Source: Umbelopsis isabellina
Taxonomy: Eukaryota; Mucoromycota; Umbelopsidomycetes; Umbelopsidales; Umbelopsidaceae
Direction: 5' to 3'
Length of the DNA stretch: 64,000 nucleotides
NCBI GenBank assembly: GCA_016758905.1
Contig: JAEPQZ010000002.1
Location: forward strand, 1 to 64,000
Shown here: positions 10,155 to 21,919 of the stretch, piece after piece
Layout: each line of letters opens with the position of its first letter
How positions within the stretch are numbered: position 1 is the stretch's first letter
Notes under the pieces: model-generated
The model's database searches: none
Seen by the model: the letters and a program-made list of their open reading frames with translations, nothing else
Told to the model about the DNA's origin: nothing
Position numbers and translations under genes: made by a program

Positions 10155-12231
10155 ATGGCCGGCAGCTCTCCAACCGATTTCGTTATTGGTTTCTTAGTAT
10201 CGTTGGGAGCAAGTACACTGAACGCCTTGGGATTGAATTTGCTAAAACTAGACCATGTTCGAAATTCCAAAAAGTTAGAGACAGATCAACGACATGATTG
10301 TGGTAGACCTATGTGGCATTTTGGTCTGTATCTGTACATTGCAAGTCAACTTATCGGCAGCACCATTGCCCTTAGTAAGTAGATCATTCCGTCCCCCCTC
10401 AGATAGTATTTGGAATTGAACAAGGGATGGAAGCTCACGTGAATTGACACTTCTTTGATATTTGCAGATTTTCTAAAGACACAGGTTCGATCTGATGCAA
10501 CTGATGAGTCTACGATACATGTTGTGATTACTAACCTGATAATTTTTATAGTGGGTTGCTCCTCTAGGTAGTGCAGCTCTTATTTTCAATTTCATATTTG
10601 CGAAAATGTTGGTTGGTACGAAAATCGCAAAAAAAGATATTTTGGGTACCTGTGTAGTAGTCGCCAGTGTAATATGGATTGTTGTGTTTGGTGGCATGAA
10701 CAATGGCGAAGATCGTAAGTTATAATCTGAAACTGTTTTGTGTTATATTACTAGTAACTAATATCTGCTTTGATGTACTGCATTGCTCATAGCTGAAGAA
10801 AATTTGTCCTTGGATTCCCTAAAAGCCTTATATCTTCGACCCTTATTCGCCATTTACTTCGGAGGCTTGAACTTGATAACGTTTACCGGTTTATGTTTTG
10901 CAATTTACGCTTCATGGGCATCCGCAGACGAACAGCGTAGATCAAAAGTATATGTAATCAAAGATTTGAATCTTAATACCACGAAGAAAACAGTTGCCAT
11001 ATGCATGAGTGTAGTTGGAGGCTTGCTTGCTTCCGAAACGTTGCTTTTAGCCAAGAGCGGGTAAGCAACTTAAACATAATGAAACTGGCCATCGTCCTCT
11101 TTGACTAAACTTCGCTCTATACAGTGTTAAATTATTCGTTATATCTGTGTCTACTGGCAACAATCAATTCACAGATTCTATCAGCATATTCATTCTGATT
11201 GCTCTGTTGATCACAGCTATTCTTCAGGTACGCATTCTGCATCATTTTATCTCAGCTCAATATGCCACTGCTCACACTTCTTTACACTCTCCTAGGTCTA
11301 TTGTTTAAATACTAGTCTGAAATTGTATTCATCAGTTGTTGTGGTACCAACATTTTATGGTACATATACCGCTATGGGACTAATCAATTCCATCATATAT
11401 ATGGATGAAATTGGAACATATCCTGCCTGGGCAATAGCACTGGTGCTTGTTGGTATTGCTGTTCTCATCTATGGCGTGATGCTACTCAGTGGAGAAAAGG
11501 CTGAAAAACCGGAAGAGCAGCCATCCACTACATCACAGATAGACCCGACGGTGCCTTCCTCAACAGCCCCCGAAGAATTAGGGGATATGAGGATAATGCC
11601 GCTACCAAGCGTACCTGATATCGCGAAAACGTATGTACCTTCTGATTATGCACGAGGAAAGCACACACGGATGTTCTCCAGCGACGATCATGAATTCAAC
11701 TGCGACCTATCTGGTATCAGTCTTAGAGACTCTGGAGAAACAGTTACAGGCACGTTACTGCGAAAAGACAATAACGGCAGAATGATTGTGGATTCTACTA
11801 GTACAAACCTATACGGCGCGAATGGGCCGACCAAGCTCAAGGGAGCTAAAGCAGTTGCCTTTGGCTTCAAGTCAATTATGAAATCTGGACGGTTTAGATA
11901 CTTTTCATCCTCCAACACCAACAAAGACTCGTCACGTTCGCTTACTCTACCAATGGAAAACACGGTTCCAGACTATAACAGCCTGGAGGCTGGCGATTCA
12001 AGTATAGATTACCACCACCTATCTAGTTCAAGCTCAAAGTACGTCCAAGATACCGAAGAGTACGATGCATACCTTGAAGCTCACGACACAGCATTAAGGC
12101 GAAGGGCAGGTCCAGCTGACGCTCTCTACAGTCATTCCAACAACAACCGTTCATCAAATGATCTCCACCTTGATATGTTGAAGTCAACTTCATTTGCTCG
12201 TCCCAACCCTGACGATGACCATACCAAATAA
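10155..12231 (+). CDS. NIPA-like magnesium transporter (DMT superfamily)
   Basis: Integral membrane protein of the NIPA/SLC57 family, expected to move Mg2+ at the plasma or endosomal membrane. Six exons: 10155-10374, 10468-10484 (a 17-nt microexon), 10552-10714, 10793-11060, 11125-11227, 11296-12231; 568 aa. Residues 1 to about 330 form some nine hydrophobic segments with typical family stretches (GLNLLKLDH; TQWVAPLGSAALIFNF; VYCLNTSLK). The last 230 residues are a Ser/Thr-rich cytosolic tail (Pro/Thr/Ser runs, many acidic patches), probably regulatory. The microexon encodes FLKTQ of a conserved helix start. Function rests on family similarity. Confidence 0.9.
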
Positions 12232-12643
12232 TGTCTGGATATGTATAGTCTATCACAGATTCTCTACTTATTTTGTTTTAACTTATTGCCCTCCTTTCTC
12301 TCTCTCTCTCTCTCTCCCACGCCTATTCTACTTTCTCTAATTGTACTATATAGCAAACATAGCTTTTCGGACGAACGAACAAGGCCATCTGCATTGATGT
12401 GTCTCAAGTGTTATTAAAAAGTAGTCATAACTTGATGCGAGGTGTTTGGGTGGGCAAAAGTGAGAGTAGCTCTCAAGTCTTTTGGTCAGGGGCTCGGGTA
12501 TTAGCAATTTTTGGCAGCAGCATATGTTGGCCTTTCCACCAGCTGTTCACCTGACCAATAGCGAAACGTATCATTTTGGTTATAAAAACTGACCTTTCGA
12601 CCTACATTCGCCGCTTCTATACCTCCTCCCCCACACTTTGTGA
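12232..12643. other. Intergenic with (CT)n microsatellite
   Basis: A pure TC dinucleotide run lies at about 12296-12316, just after the NIPA stop, presumably in its 3' UTR. The rest is the PROPPIN promoter. No gene seen. Confidence 0.6.
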
Positions 12644-14212
12644 ATGAATCTCACACATTCACCTTCTTCTACGCACGATGCCTCGGGTCTTTTATACGCT
12701 GGCTTCAACCAGGTTGGCCGGATTTATGCATTGTCACAGCTCGTCCTAATTCTCCGCTAACCAACAAGCTGCTATATTTGTAGGACTTTGGTTGCTTTGC
12801 TGTAGGCTTGCGCAACGGGTTTCGGGTGTTCAACGCAGACCCATTAATCCAGCAAACGAGGAAGGGTAAGTCATAGTATGAATGGGACGATGTTTGGATA
12901 GGATCAACGTTTATAACACAGTGCGCATCGACATAGAGTTTGACGACGGCGGCGTATCGATTGTAGAAATGTTGTATCGCACAAACTACCTGGCACTGGT
13001 AGGAGGTGGCCGGAATCCCAGGTATCCACCGAATAGAGTCATCATCTTCGACAACATCAAAGGCAAATCAGTGGTGGAGCTTGAATACAAAAGTGATGTA
13101 AGGAACGTCAAACTGCGCCGAGACAGGTAAAGGCAATCACTGTTGTTTAAGTAAAGCCCGGTTACATGAGCTTTTATTAATTCTTGGCGTATAAAAGACT
13201 CATTGTGATAACATCAAACAAAGTCTTTGTCTATGTGTTCAGTCTGAATCCGCAGAAACTGCATTCGTTTGAAACCATCGATAATCCCCATGGTAAGGCG
13301 AGCTACTATGACAACTCACATGACAAGCACAAGTCACTTATCTCGCATGTATTGTTCTCTTATTCCCATTTAGGCCTGGCTGCTGTATCTCCATCACAAG
13401 AGCATGCCATATTGGCGTTTCCTGGTCGCCAGCAAGGTCATATACAAGTGGTTGATCTGAACAAGATCAACTCGACTACGTCAGTATTATCCCCAACGTC
13501 TCCAAATAATGCTAGCAAAACCATGCAGTCAACCACCACGAATGTCAGTATTATTGCCGCGCATTCAGGCCAATTAAGCTGCTTGGCAATGAATTTTGAC
13601 GGTACGAAATGTGCCACTGCCAGTGAGAAAGGCACATTAATACGTATCTTTGACACTGCCACTGGCCAGCTTCTCAACGAGCTTCGTCGAGGCATGGATC
13701 GGGCAGAGATCTATTCTATTGCCTTCAACAAGGAGTCAACTAGGATATGTGTGTCGTCAGATAAAGGTACTATACATATATTCAATTTAGATGCGTCGGT
13801 TGTGGCATCCGCTGAACGAACCCCTCGAGGGCCAACGTATGGCGAAGTCACGCCAAGTCATTCCAGCTCGTTGCCTGGGTTCACCCATAGCGGCAACAGG
13901 GGTAGTAGCTTTCGATTCATGAAGGATTTATTACCAAAGTATTTCTCAAGTGAATGGAGCTTTGCTCATGCCACGATACCTTCGGAAACACGATGCGTTG
14001 TGGCATTTGGCGAACAAACCAACAGTATCATTGGTAAGGCTACACTTTCCTATAATGATGTGTGGAGATGATATTGATGTAAATTTTCTTTGATTTTGAC
14101 AGCTTTATGTGCTGACGGTGCTTGTTACAAATTTTTGTTCGATCCAAGGAAAGGAGGAGAATGTTCAAGAGAAAGCTATGAGCGCTTTTACTCGCCGTTC
14201 GATGACGATTGA
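12644..14212 (+). CDS. PROPPIN WD-repeat protein (Hsv2/WIPI3-4-like; Atg18 family)
   Basis: Seven-bladed beta-propeller that binds PI3P/PI(3,5)P2 on autophagosomal, endosomal or vacuolar membranes. Exons 12644-12712, 12784-12865, 12922-13126, 13198-14033, 14103-14212; 433 aa. Signature pieces: [13 protein letters not shown] in blade 1, [13 protein letters not shown], and the lipid-binding L-R-R-G at about 281-284 followed by [25 protein letters not shown] rather than FRRG, together with KLRRDR, favours Hsv2/WIPI3-4 over Atg18 itself. A low-complexity Ser/Asn loop lies between blades near residues 215-235. The ATG gives [13 protein letters not shown] after splicing, as in the family. Confidence 0.92.
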
Positions 14213-14879
14213 TAGTCTCCCGTACGAGCGTCCGCAATTTTTTGACCAGATTATTCCATCCATGTGCAACTCCACATGGAACATCTATTAACCCAACCGC
14301 CACCTTCTGCTCTTGCTCTGCCTATGCTACGCCTCTGCGCTTGTCAATTATATATATCTAGCTGAACACTGTACAAATTCCTCCAGTAAAGACCGATCAT
14401 TATGGTTACGCTTCCGACGACGGAATCATTTTGTCATAATCGAAATACTCGGAAGTTGGGAATGCGAGTGTGTTATTTGATTTGCTATGCCTAGGGTGTC
14501 AATGTTGAATTTAAGATAGAGAAATGGTCGATTTTTGGCTTAATCCCGGCATGGCGCAAAGTAAAAATTGTAGGATATTGATCCTTTCACTCGGCCTTGA
14601 GCTATGAGTATGTGATAGTTAAGACTATATTCAGGCGTCTATATTTGCTTTTTACTGCGGAGGTATTGTTCCAAGTATTCTAGGTTCGCTAGACAATGGC
14701 TTCTTTCCATATGACTCATGTGCCTTTGTGACGACTTTAGCCGTAAACCTGTGCGTCCGACAACTGACCCTGTGGGGAATACCTTAAATAGGCACTCTCA
14801 ACTTGTGTATTAAGCTATACAATTTATTTACGCTCCAACCAAACGCAACGACACATTCTTGAAAACATTCACGAACACA
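14213..14879. other. Intergenic upstream of the P450 gene
   Basis: No gene seen. A weak TTAAATA element at about 14784 lies some 95 bp upstream of the P450 start. Confidence 0.5.
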
Positions 14880-16847
14880 ATGGTCAAAATGTTGTCACTC
14901 GAGGATGCCATGGACAAGCTTGGCATAGTTACTGATTCACGCAACATACAAATCTCAAATACCACCGCTGTTGCCGGAGTTGTTTCCATAGCCACAGCTA
15001 TCACTCTGTATAAGATGTATAGCAAACCAAAGAAACCTAGTCCTGCCGGCTGTAAAACCATCAAAGACCTTCCAAATCCTCCAACTCGCTTTTTATTAGG
15101 AAATCTCTATCAAGTTGGGCTCAAAGAAATTCTTAGCACGTTGGAGAATTACGCATGGTAAGTACCGGTAGTCAAACGCTCATTGAACCACCTCCCACTA
15201 AACCGCTGCCATAGGAAATACGGAACGGCATACAACTACTTTTTCGGCCCATGGCCCATTGTTATTCTTTCATCACCGGCAGCAGTAGATCAATTTTTCA
15301 AAGAAAGACCGCATAATATCCGTCGATCTTTCAATACCGAAAAAGTGTTTGAAGATTCCAATATTGCGGGATTGTTCTCAATGGAAGGTGAGTAAAAGCG
15401 TTATATGGAGTAAAAGTTCTGATCTACAGTTGGCTTCTCGTATTGACGTAGGTTACGCTCCAATTCTTTTAGGCGAGCAATGGAGACATAGTCGTAATTG
15501 GATGGCGCCTCAGTTAACACATGCTAAAGTGAACAAGGCTAGCCGCGTTATCACTAATCATTTACTGGCTCTTAAAAGTGACATGGAGCAGCGTTCAAAG
15601 CGAAACGAAGGCATTCATCAAAAATGGTTTCCAAGAACAGATCAGCAAACAGGTAGTAGCGATGCATGGCCAGAAACGGTACGATATGATCCAGACGATT
15701 TGGTACATGAGATCACGGCATACAGGCACTATGCTTTCTCGGTCATTGTCGATTTTGCTTTTGCTCACGACAACTCCAATCTCTTCTCACCAACCTTATT
15801 TGAAGACATGAAGGTCATATTTGATGTTGTGAGACGGCGAGCAGCCATCCCTTTTTCTTATTGGAAATATGGCATTCGCACTGCATCGGATCGCAAATTC
15901 GACCAAGTTATCGCCGATTTAAAAGGATCCATAAAACACATCATCGACAACTACAATCCCGAAGACTTTAAAAACGACTCGGACAAAATGAGTACTATGC
16001 TAGAATCGCTATGGTTTGCTGCTCAAGAAGATGATGCTATCACCGAAAGAAGCGGTATCAGCACAGCTAGGAAAGCTGCTAAGCGTGTCAGTATTGACGA
16101 CGTTATTGGTAACTTGATCACCGCCATCATTGCTGGATATGGTAGGTTACATGTTAATTATGATTGAGCCTGATATTGATAGTAGTTAATAATAGCCCAA
16201 ATTTTGGCGCATCCTCAGACACAACCTCAAACACCCTTCATATTATAACCTATTTCCTCAGCTGCCATCCTGAAGTTCAAAGAAAACTTCACGAAGAGAC
16301 CGATAGGATCCTGGGTCGTCCTGAAAAGCGCGCAAATTACACTGCTGAAGAACTTTATGCACTGTTTGAAGTAGATATCGTCAAGCAATTCCCTTATACC
16401 TGGGCTGTTATTCAAGAGTCAAACCGTTTGATGCCAGTAGCAGCATTAATTGATGGCAAACTGACAAAAGATCTCGTGCTTGATAATGTGTTCTTGCCCA
16501 AGGGAACCACTGTGTTTGCCATGTCCCGAGTTGCTGCTTTCCGTGCCTGTCCAACTCCTGAACCGTTCAAATTCAAGCCAGAGAGATGGATTGAAAGCAC
16601 TCCAGAGCAACGTCGTCTGCATGAAAAGCTAAGCTGGGGATTCGGAGGTGGTCCACGGGTATGCCCCGGCCGCCATCTGGCTGGCATGGAACTAGTAGGA
16701 GCATTGGCAGTTGTCATATCCTTGTTTGATGTTCAACCTATGGAAGAACCTTTCTCGGCCCCCAACGTCATTGAAGGCATGGACCTCACATCTTTACTTC
16801 TAAACGCTAATCTACGCTACCTCCCAAGATACCAAGTTCAACAATAG
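14880..16847 (+). CDS. Cytochrome P450 monooxygenase
   Basis: Haem-thiolate monooxygenase, anchored in the ER by an N-terminal helix (about residues 28-45), oxidising a lipid or secondary metabolite; substrate unknown. Exons 14880-15157, 15215-15387, 15473-16141, 16219-16847; 582 aa, somewhat longer than the usual 500. The acceptor at 16218 was chosen because it restores the I-helix AGYDTT. K-helix ExxR is ESNR near 440; PERW follows; the haem loop is FGGGPRVCPG with Cys at about 522. The first in-frame ATG is 14880; the region just upstream has only TTG. An SDR gene follows 400 bp downstream on the same strand. Clan not assigned. Confidence 0.93.
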
Positions 16848-17248
16848 TGAAAATATTTCCCGTTTCGCCAAATGTACATGTTCTATGTTATATGAAGACC
16901 ATGATTTGTTTATTAGCTTTTTTCTACTATGTGTTAAATTTATAAAATGTATTTATTTTACATTATGGTCTTTAGGTACGAGTGAATATGCATCTATAGT
17001 GACTTCCATTCAATATGGCCATGTTTTATCGACTTACTGGTGGCTATCCTATTGACATCAATAGCACCCGCCATAGTCACCATTGAGTGAGGCAGCAAAA
17101 ACCCCAAAGCATGTCATCGCGGAGCTCCCAACATTCACATGGCGGAGTTTTTACATGAATTTCAACTGGCAGTCACACACCAATAAGTCTGACTGATGGC
17201 AATTGCAAGCCAACTCCAACCCCCTTTCAGGTCTTCATATACGTTCTC
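16848..17248. other. Intergenic between P450 and SDR
   Basis: AT-rich 3' region followed by a more mixed promoter region. No gene seen. Confidence 0.5.
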
Positions 17249-18325
17249 ATGGATATCAACCAGCTTTTCAGTGTCAAGGACAAGGTTGTACTTGTAACCG
17301 GAGGATCTCGAGGTATTGGTGAGATGATTGCCACCGTAAGTGTTGTTGCTTCAATTTGCCTACTCTACACAGAGTGCCGTTACCTCAGTGATTCACACTT
17401 CTTGTGGGGTTGAAATAGGGCTTTATCCAAGGCGGTGCCAAGGTCTATATTAGCAGTCGATCAGCACAGGCATGCGATGAGGTATTGGTTTTTTCTCGAT
17501 ATCGCATATCAACTTTGCTATTGTATTAATGTTCCTTTATTTTTGGGTATTTGTCTGTCATAGACTGCTGAGAAGCTCAACAAACTCGGACCCGGCAAGT
17601 GCATTCCCGTCCCAGCCGATCTGCAAAAGACTGAAGACGTCAAGAAGCTCGTTGCCGAGCTTTCAAAGCGCGAGAAGCGTAAGCCATTTTGCTATTGTTT
17701 GACGGAATTCGTAACAACCAACTTATATATGATTTGTCATAGACATTGATGTACTCGTTAACAATGCTGGCGCCACGTGGGGCGCTACTGTCGATGATTA
17801 TCCCGAAGAAGCCTTCAATAAGGTCATGAACCTCAATGTCAAGAGTATTTTCCTTTTAACTCAAGCGTAAGTTGGGGTTTAGTATAGTTTATATAACATA
17901 AGCCATTTTCTAACCATTTCTGTAGTTGCTTGCCCTTGTTGGAAGCCAAGGCTAGTGCTGATGTTCCTTCTCGTGTTATCAACATTGGTTCTATCAACGG
18001 TATCAACGTTCCCGCTCATGAGACCTATGCTTACTCTGCATCCAAGGCAGCTGTCCATCAACTCACCAAACATCTTGCTGGCAAGTTAGGCCACCGTCAC
18101 ATTCTTGTAAATGCCATTGCACCTGGATCCTTCCAATCCAAGATGATGAAAGAAACTTTGGAGAAGTTTGGAGATATCATTGTTGCAACTGTTCCTGTTG
18201 GTCGCATTGGCAGCCCTGAGGACATTGCAGGTACTGCTATTTACTTGTCTTCTCGTGCTGGTCAATATACCAACGGCGCTGTCATAGTCGTAGATGGTGG
18301 TGTGATTGTCAGCTCTAAAATGTAA
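17249..18325 (+). CDS. Short-chain dehydrogenase/reductase (RhlG/3-oxoacyl-ACP-reductase-like)
   Basis: Soluble Rossmann-fold oxidoreductase using NAD(P)H; substrate unknown. Exons 17249-17335, 17419-17481, 17564-17678, 17743-17866, 17926-18325; 262 aa, the classical SDR length. Cofactor loop TGGSRGIG; NNAGA after strand 4; catalytic Ser in GSINGI and the YSASK pair; PGSFQSKM after strand 6; VDGGVIVSSKM end. The Arg in GGSRG and SSRSA suggests NADP(H). It lies downstream of the P450 in the same direction but has its own spacing, so it is not necessarily co-regulated. Confidence 0.93.
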
Positions 18326-18523
18326 TCTTATGTTATAATAAACCGAATTTTGCCTAAGTGTCCATGAATTATTAGTTTGAAATTTCTTTTAATGCTTATG
18401 TCAGGTGAATTTTCTAATTTGCGTTTTGGGCTCTATAATACAAAAAGGTAGTGTGTCCAAGTGAATGGATTGGAAATTACAACAATGGTATGGTTCGCAA
18501 TGGTGCCAAAAAGTGTTTTTTTT

Positions 18524-18905
18524 TTAAAATCCAGGAGGGCTTGTTCGAATGGTCTTCTTGGTGAACTTGGGAACCTTGTGCAAAGACTTGCGGTGTCCTT
18601 TGCTGTATCGGCTGAAAACGCTGTATTTGTCTCGAGCAATCATTTCGCTTTCTCTGGGCAGTTGCATGGCCTCGTCCAGTGCTTTGCATTTGACGCCTGA
18701 TGCGGAGACAGTAGCAATGACATCGTCGACGGCCTTTAGTCTCTTGCGAACATTAGCCTTGCGAGTAGCTGACATTCTAAACGGGTTTTTCCTATGAATC
18801 GATGCATTAGTATTGATCGAGTCATTCAAGTAAATCTCATTATATTGGCAAGTACCATAAGAGACCACTTTGGGCCACGAAAGTGGGACGGAATGCTCCA
18901 AACAT
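18524..18905 (-). CDS. MRPL31: Mitochondrial large-subunit ribosomal protein mL60 (Mrpl31)
   Basis: Component of the fungal mitochondrial large ribosomal subunit. Two exons, 18905-18856 and 18791-18524, give 105 aa. The start MFGAFRPTFVAQSGLLWKNP and the end KYSVFSRYSKGHRKSLHKVP followed by KFTKKTIR match the yeast Mrpl31 pattern (MFGPF..., YRKGIHKVPKWTK). The intron falls after the Trp codon of GLLW. The gene is divergent from RRP1, with 203 bp between the start codons. Confidence 0.93.
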
Positions 18906-19108
18906 GGTGTGTAGAGGTGAATTGGAGACACTAGCAAAAAATGTTGTTGCTTGGAAAACCGCTTCAAGTTACAGTAGCAGTCACAAAGACGGTCGGTGGC
19001 TTGTTCGCTGAAATTACTTTTCGCAGCATGACTTTTTCTGTGAAAAGGAAGAAAAAAAAAAAAAAAAGAGCGAAAGACTTGACCTTTATTCCCTTTCAAC
19101 ATTGCTCA
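18906..19108. promoter_or_regulatory. Shared divergent promoter mL60 / RRP1
   Basis: 203 bp separate the two ATGs. An A-rich run (about 19049-19066, GAAAAAAAAAAAAAAAAG-like) sits near the RRP1 side, a poly(dA:dT) element of the nucleosome-excluding type. Both genes serve ribosome production, one mitochondrial and one cytosolic. Co-regulation is inferred. Confidence 0.55.
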
Positions 19109-21269
19109 ATGTCGACTTTAATGGACTCTGACAATGTCGTCCTTCCTTTTGGAAAGCAGCTAGCAGCAAATGGTAATTGTGCACGTTATGGACGAGACGT
19201 CTCAAACACAGTATTCTAAAAACTTTCTCTCCTATGGTGTTCACCCTATATGTACCTATTACTTTCAATAGAGAAAAAGACTCGTGATAAAGCTGTTCGT
19301 TCTTTGCAACAATTCTTATCATCTAAATCAGAACTATCCGAAAGTGACCTTCTCAAACTTTGGAAGGGATTGTTTTATTGTATGTTTTCGGCTTTCCATC
19401 AAATGTTATGTTTCCTTCAACGTCGTTGTCGATCTAACACACCTGTCGTACGACTATAGGTTTCTGGATGTCAGATAAACCGTTGATTCAGCAAGCTTTG
19501 TCTGAAACCCTTGGATCGCTAGTCATGAGTTTGCAACAACAGAACGCTATCGCGTTTTTAGGAGCTTTTTGGCAAATTCACTGTGATGAATGGCATGGAA
19601 TCGATCGTATAAGGTGCATTTCCTGTTCAATTGAAGGATCATATGGCGCATCACCATGCTAATTTGAATGTGACAGATTGGACAAGTATTACATGCTTTT
19701 GAGACGGGTTGTGCATTATACCTTCAAATACATTGGCGAACATGATTGGGATTTGGGCATTATTGACGACTACTCAGAACTCTTGAAGAATGGCCCATTA
19801 AAGTACGTATCTATCATAGGGTACACAACAATATACGAACGAATGACTTATAGCTTTGTTTTTTATCAGCCCTACCAACAACAAGATACCTAACTCAATT
19901 CGGTATCATTTGGCCGACATATATTTGGATGAATTGGAAAAGGTTGTTAATGCTCAACTTGAGAAATTGGACGAAGAAGAGGACATTGAAATCCCCACTA
20001 CGGAACTTTTGGACCCATTCATCAACTTGTTAGCTAAGACTCCCAACAAAATCACAGCCAACAAAGTTGTTGACAACGTTTTTAGCTCCATCTTGGAAAA
20101 GTTTGCTACAGGTATGAAGGCCATGCTTGAAATGTGTGAAACATCATATATCACATATTTGCATCTGACACTAATCTCTTGTCTTTCATCTTTCAGAACT
20201 GCTTTTCTTCGAAAAACAGATGGATCAAGAGGATAGCGATGATGAAGACAATGAGGAAGATCGACCTCCTTTCATTTATGATGTGGAGACTTTACATCCT
20301 GCATTAGCTAAGGCTGCTCAAGATCCAGATACACACAGTCCTAATAGAAAGAAGTTGGCTGCACTTGAAAAGCGTTTCAAAGATTTAATACCAGGCGAGG
20401 AGGGTGAAAATGACGAGGAAGAAGACGACGATGAAGCTCCCACCTTGGTCGCAACATTGGACGAAGAGGACGAGGAGGACCTTGAAGAGGATGATGACTC
20501 GGCGAGGAAGACTGGATGGATGAACGAATTCACAGCCGGTGACCTCATTGCCGATGAATTGAAAGAAGAGCCTAAACCCAAAGAAAGAAGAAGACCAGAT
20601 AATGGTCTGCTCGGTGGAAAGATGGTTTCTATTGATGCAAGCACATTAGATATCAGTGGCCTTGAAACCAAAGTAGCTCCTTCAGAACAACCAAAACCTA
20701 AAAAAGCCAAGAAGTCCAAAAAGCAGGCGGAGGAGCCAGTTGAACTAGTTGAGGCCGTCGAGGACATGGAGGACATGGAGGACGTCGAGGACATGGAGGA
20801 CATGGAGCCAGAGGAGATAGAAGAGACCGAGGAGATTGTTACCGGTGTTTCTGACGATGGTCAGTCAACAACCACCAAGGTTACTAAGAAGAAGAAGGTT
20901 CAATGGGTATTGGATCAAAACACCATTCGAAGTAAGTGTGAAAATTTAATTGATCAATGCAATGAAATTTGCCACTATGGGCAGACCAGCTTGCATGATG
21001 GGATGATTTCATAGCATGACTAACCAATCTCCCTCTCAGGATTCCAAAAGGCACGACCCATTGCAGCAGTAGCTACCTCAGTAGAACCTAGAGTAGTACG
21101 ACCCATGAAATCAGCCATCAAAATCACGCCTGCCAGCTCAGAGGATGGGTCTGAACAAGAAGACGTTGTTGTACCCAATGGACACACTGGCAAGAAAAGA
21201 AAGGCTGCAGCAGCACCATCAAAGAAGAACGGCGCAACTAAGCGCAAGAAGGCTAAAGACTTCTTTTAG
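19109..21269 (+). CDS. RRP1: Ribosomal RNA processing protein 1 (Rrp1/NOP52)
   Basis: Nucleolar factor for 27S pre-rRNA processing and 60S subunit assembly. Seven exons: 19109-19172, 19272-19379, 19460-19613, 19677-19802, 19870-20111, 20197-20931, 21040-21269; 552 aa. The N-terminal helical Nop52 domain (about 10-230) shows LPFGKQLAANEKKTRDKAVR, LWKGLFYCFWMSDKP and LDKYYMLLRRVVHYTF. The C-terminal half is acidic, with long Asp/Glu runs including a repeated EDMEDMEDVED stretch near 410-430, then Lys-rich tails ending KRKKAKDFF as nuclear/nucleolar signals. Introns are 61-108 nt. Confidence 0.94.
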
Positions 21270-21867
21270 TTTCAATCCAAATCAAAAATTAGATAGAAAA
21301 ACCCCCATGTTGACCTTTAGATATTAAGCACCCAGCATAGTTACATTTTTGCACGTTTAATGAAGCGTGTGAATGATCATTTTTTGGGGCTTACACCAGC
21401 CTCTACATCCTCTTGTACAGCTATCCAACTAAACAATTTATGTCTGTTTCTTCACTTAACTCGGTTATTGTTTGCTCATTAAGCTGCCCAGTGCTCCGCT
21501 CACGTTATCTTTGTTTCAAATAGATAAACGGTGGTACAGAGAGCTCATTCTCCCCGGATTCGCCAATGTGTGGCTGACTATTATCACTACGCGAATCCGT
21601 GGCACGCAAATCAAGCCCTCGCGTATTTTTTGTGATGCCTAGTTCCTCACGTTTTTATACAACTAAATATTAGTACAACTTATGTGCATTAACTGGTGTC
21701 ATCAACCACTCTTGGGAGGAGGGAAAAGGTGTCGGACCGGCAAAAATAAGCCGAGCGTTTGGCTGACAAAAGCGGGAACTCAATTATCCGAAGTGAACAA
21801 TTTGTAACAAAAATGCTAAGTCACTTAACCGAACTATCACTCTGATGTAATTCCCACCCTTCAAACG
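21270..21867. other. Intergenic RRP1 3' region / questin-oxidase-like promoter
   Basis: No gene seen; AT-rich spacer. Confidence 0.5.
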
Positions 21868-21880
21868 TATATATATAAAG
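21868..21880 (+). promoter_or_regulatory. TATA box of the questin-oxidase-like gene
   Basis: TATATATATAAAG 40 bp upstream of the ATG at 21920. A strong consensus TATA suggests an inducible gene; inferred. Confidence 0.6.
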
Positions 21881-21919
21881 ACCCTCGGCTATTTCTGCAC
21901 TCTACGTCCATTGCAAACA

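Noticed and set aside
12296-12316. (CT)n tract as a CRISPR-like or functional repeat
   Set aside because: Simple dinucleotide microsatellite; no spacer-repeat structure anywhere in the window.
20318-20803. 161-codon Ser-rich minus-strand frame
   Set aside because: Antisense of the acidic GAG/GAC repeats of RRP1.
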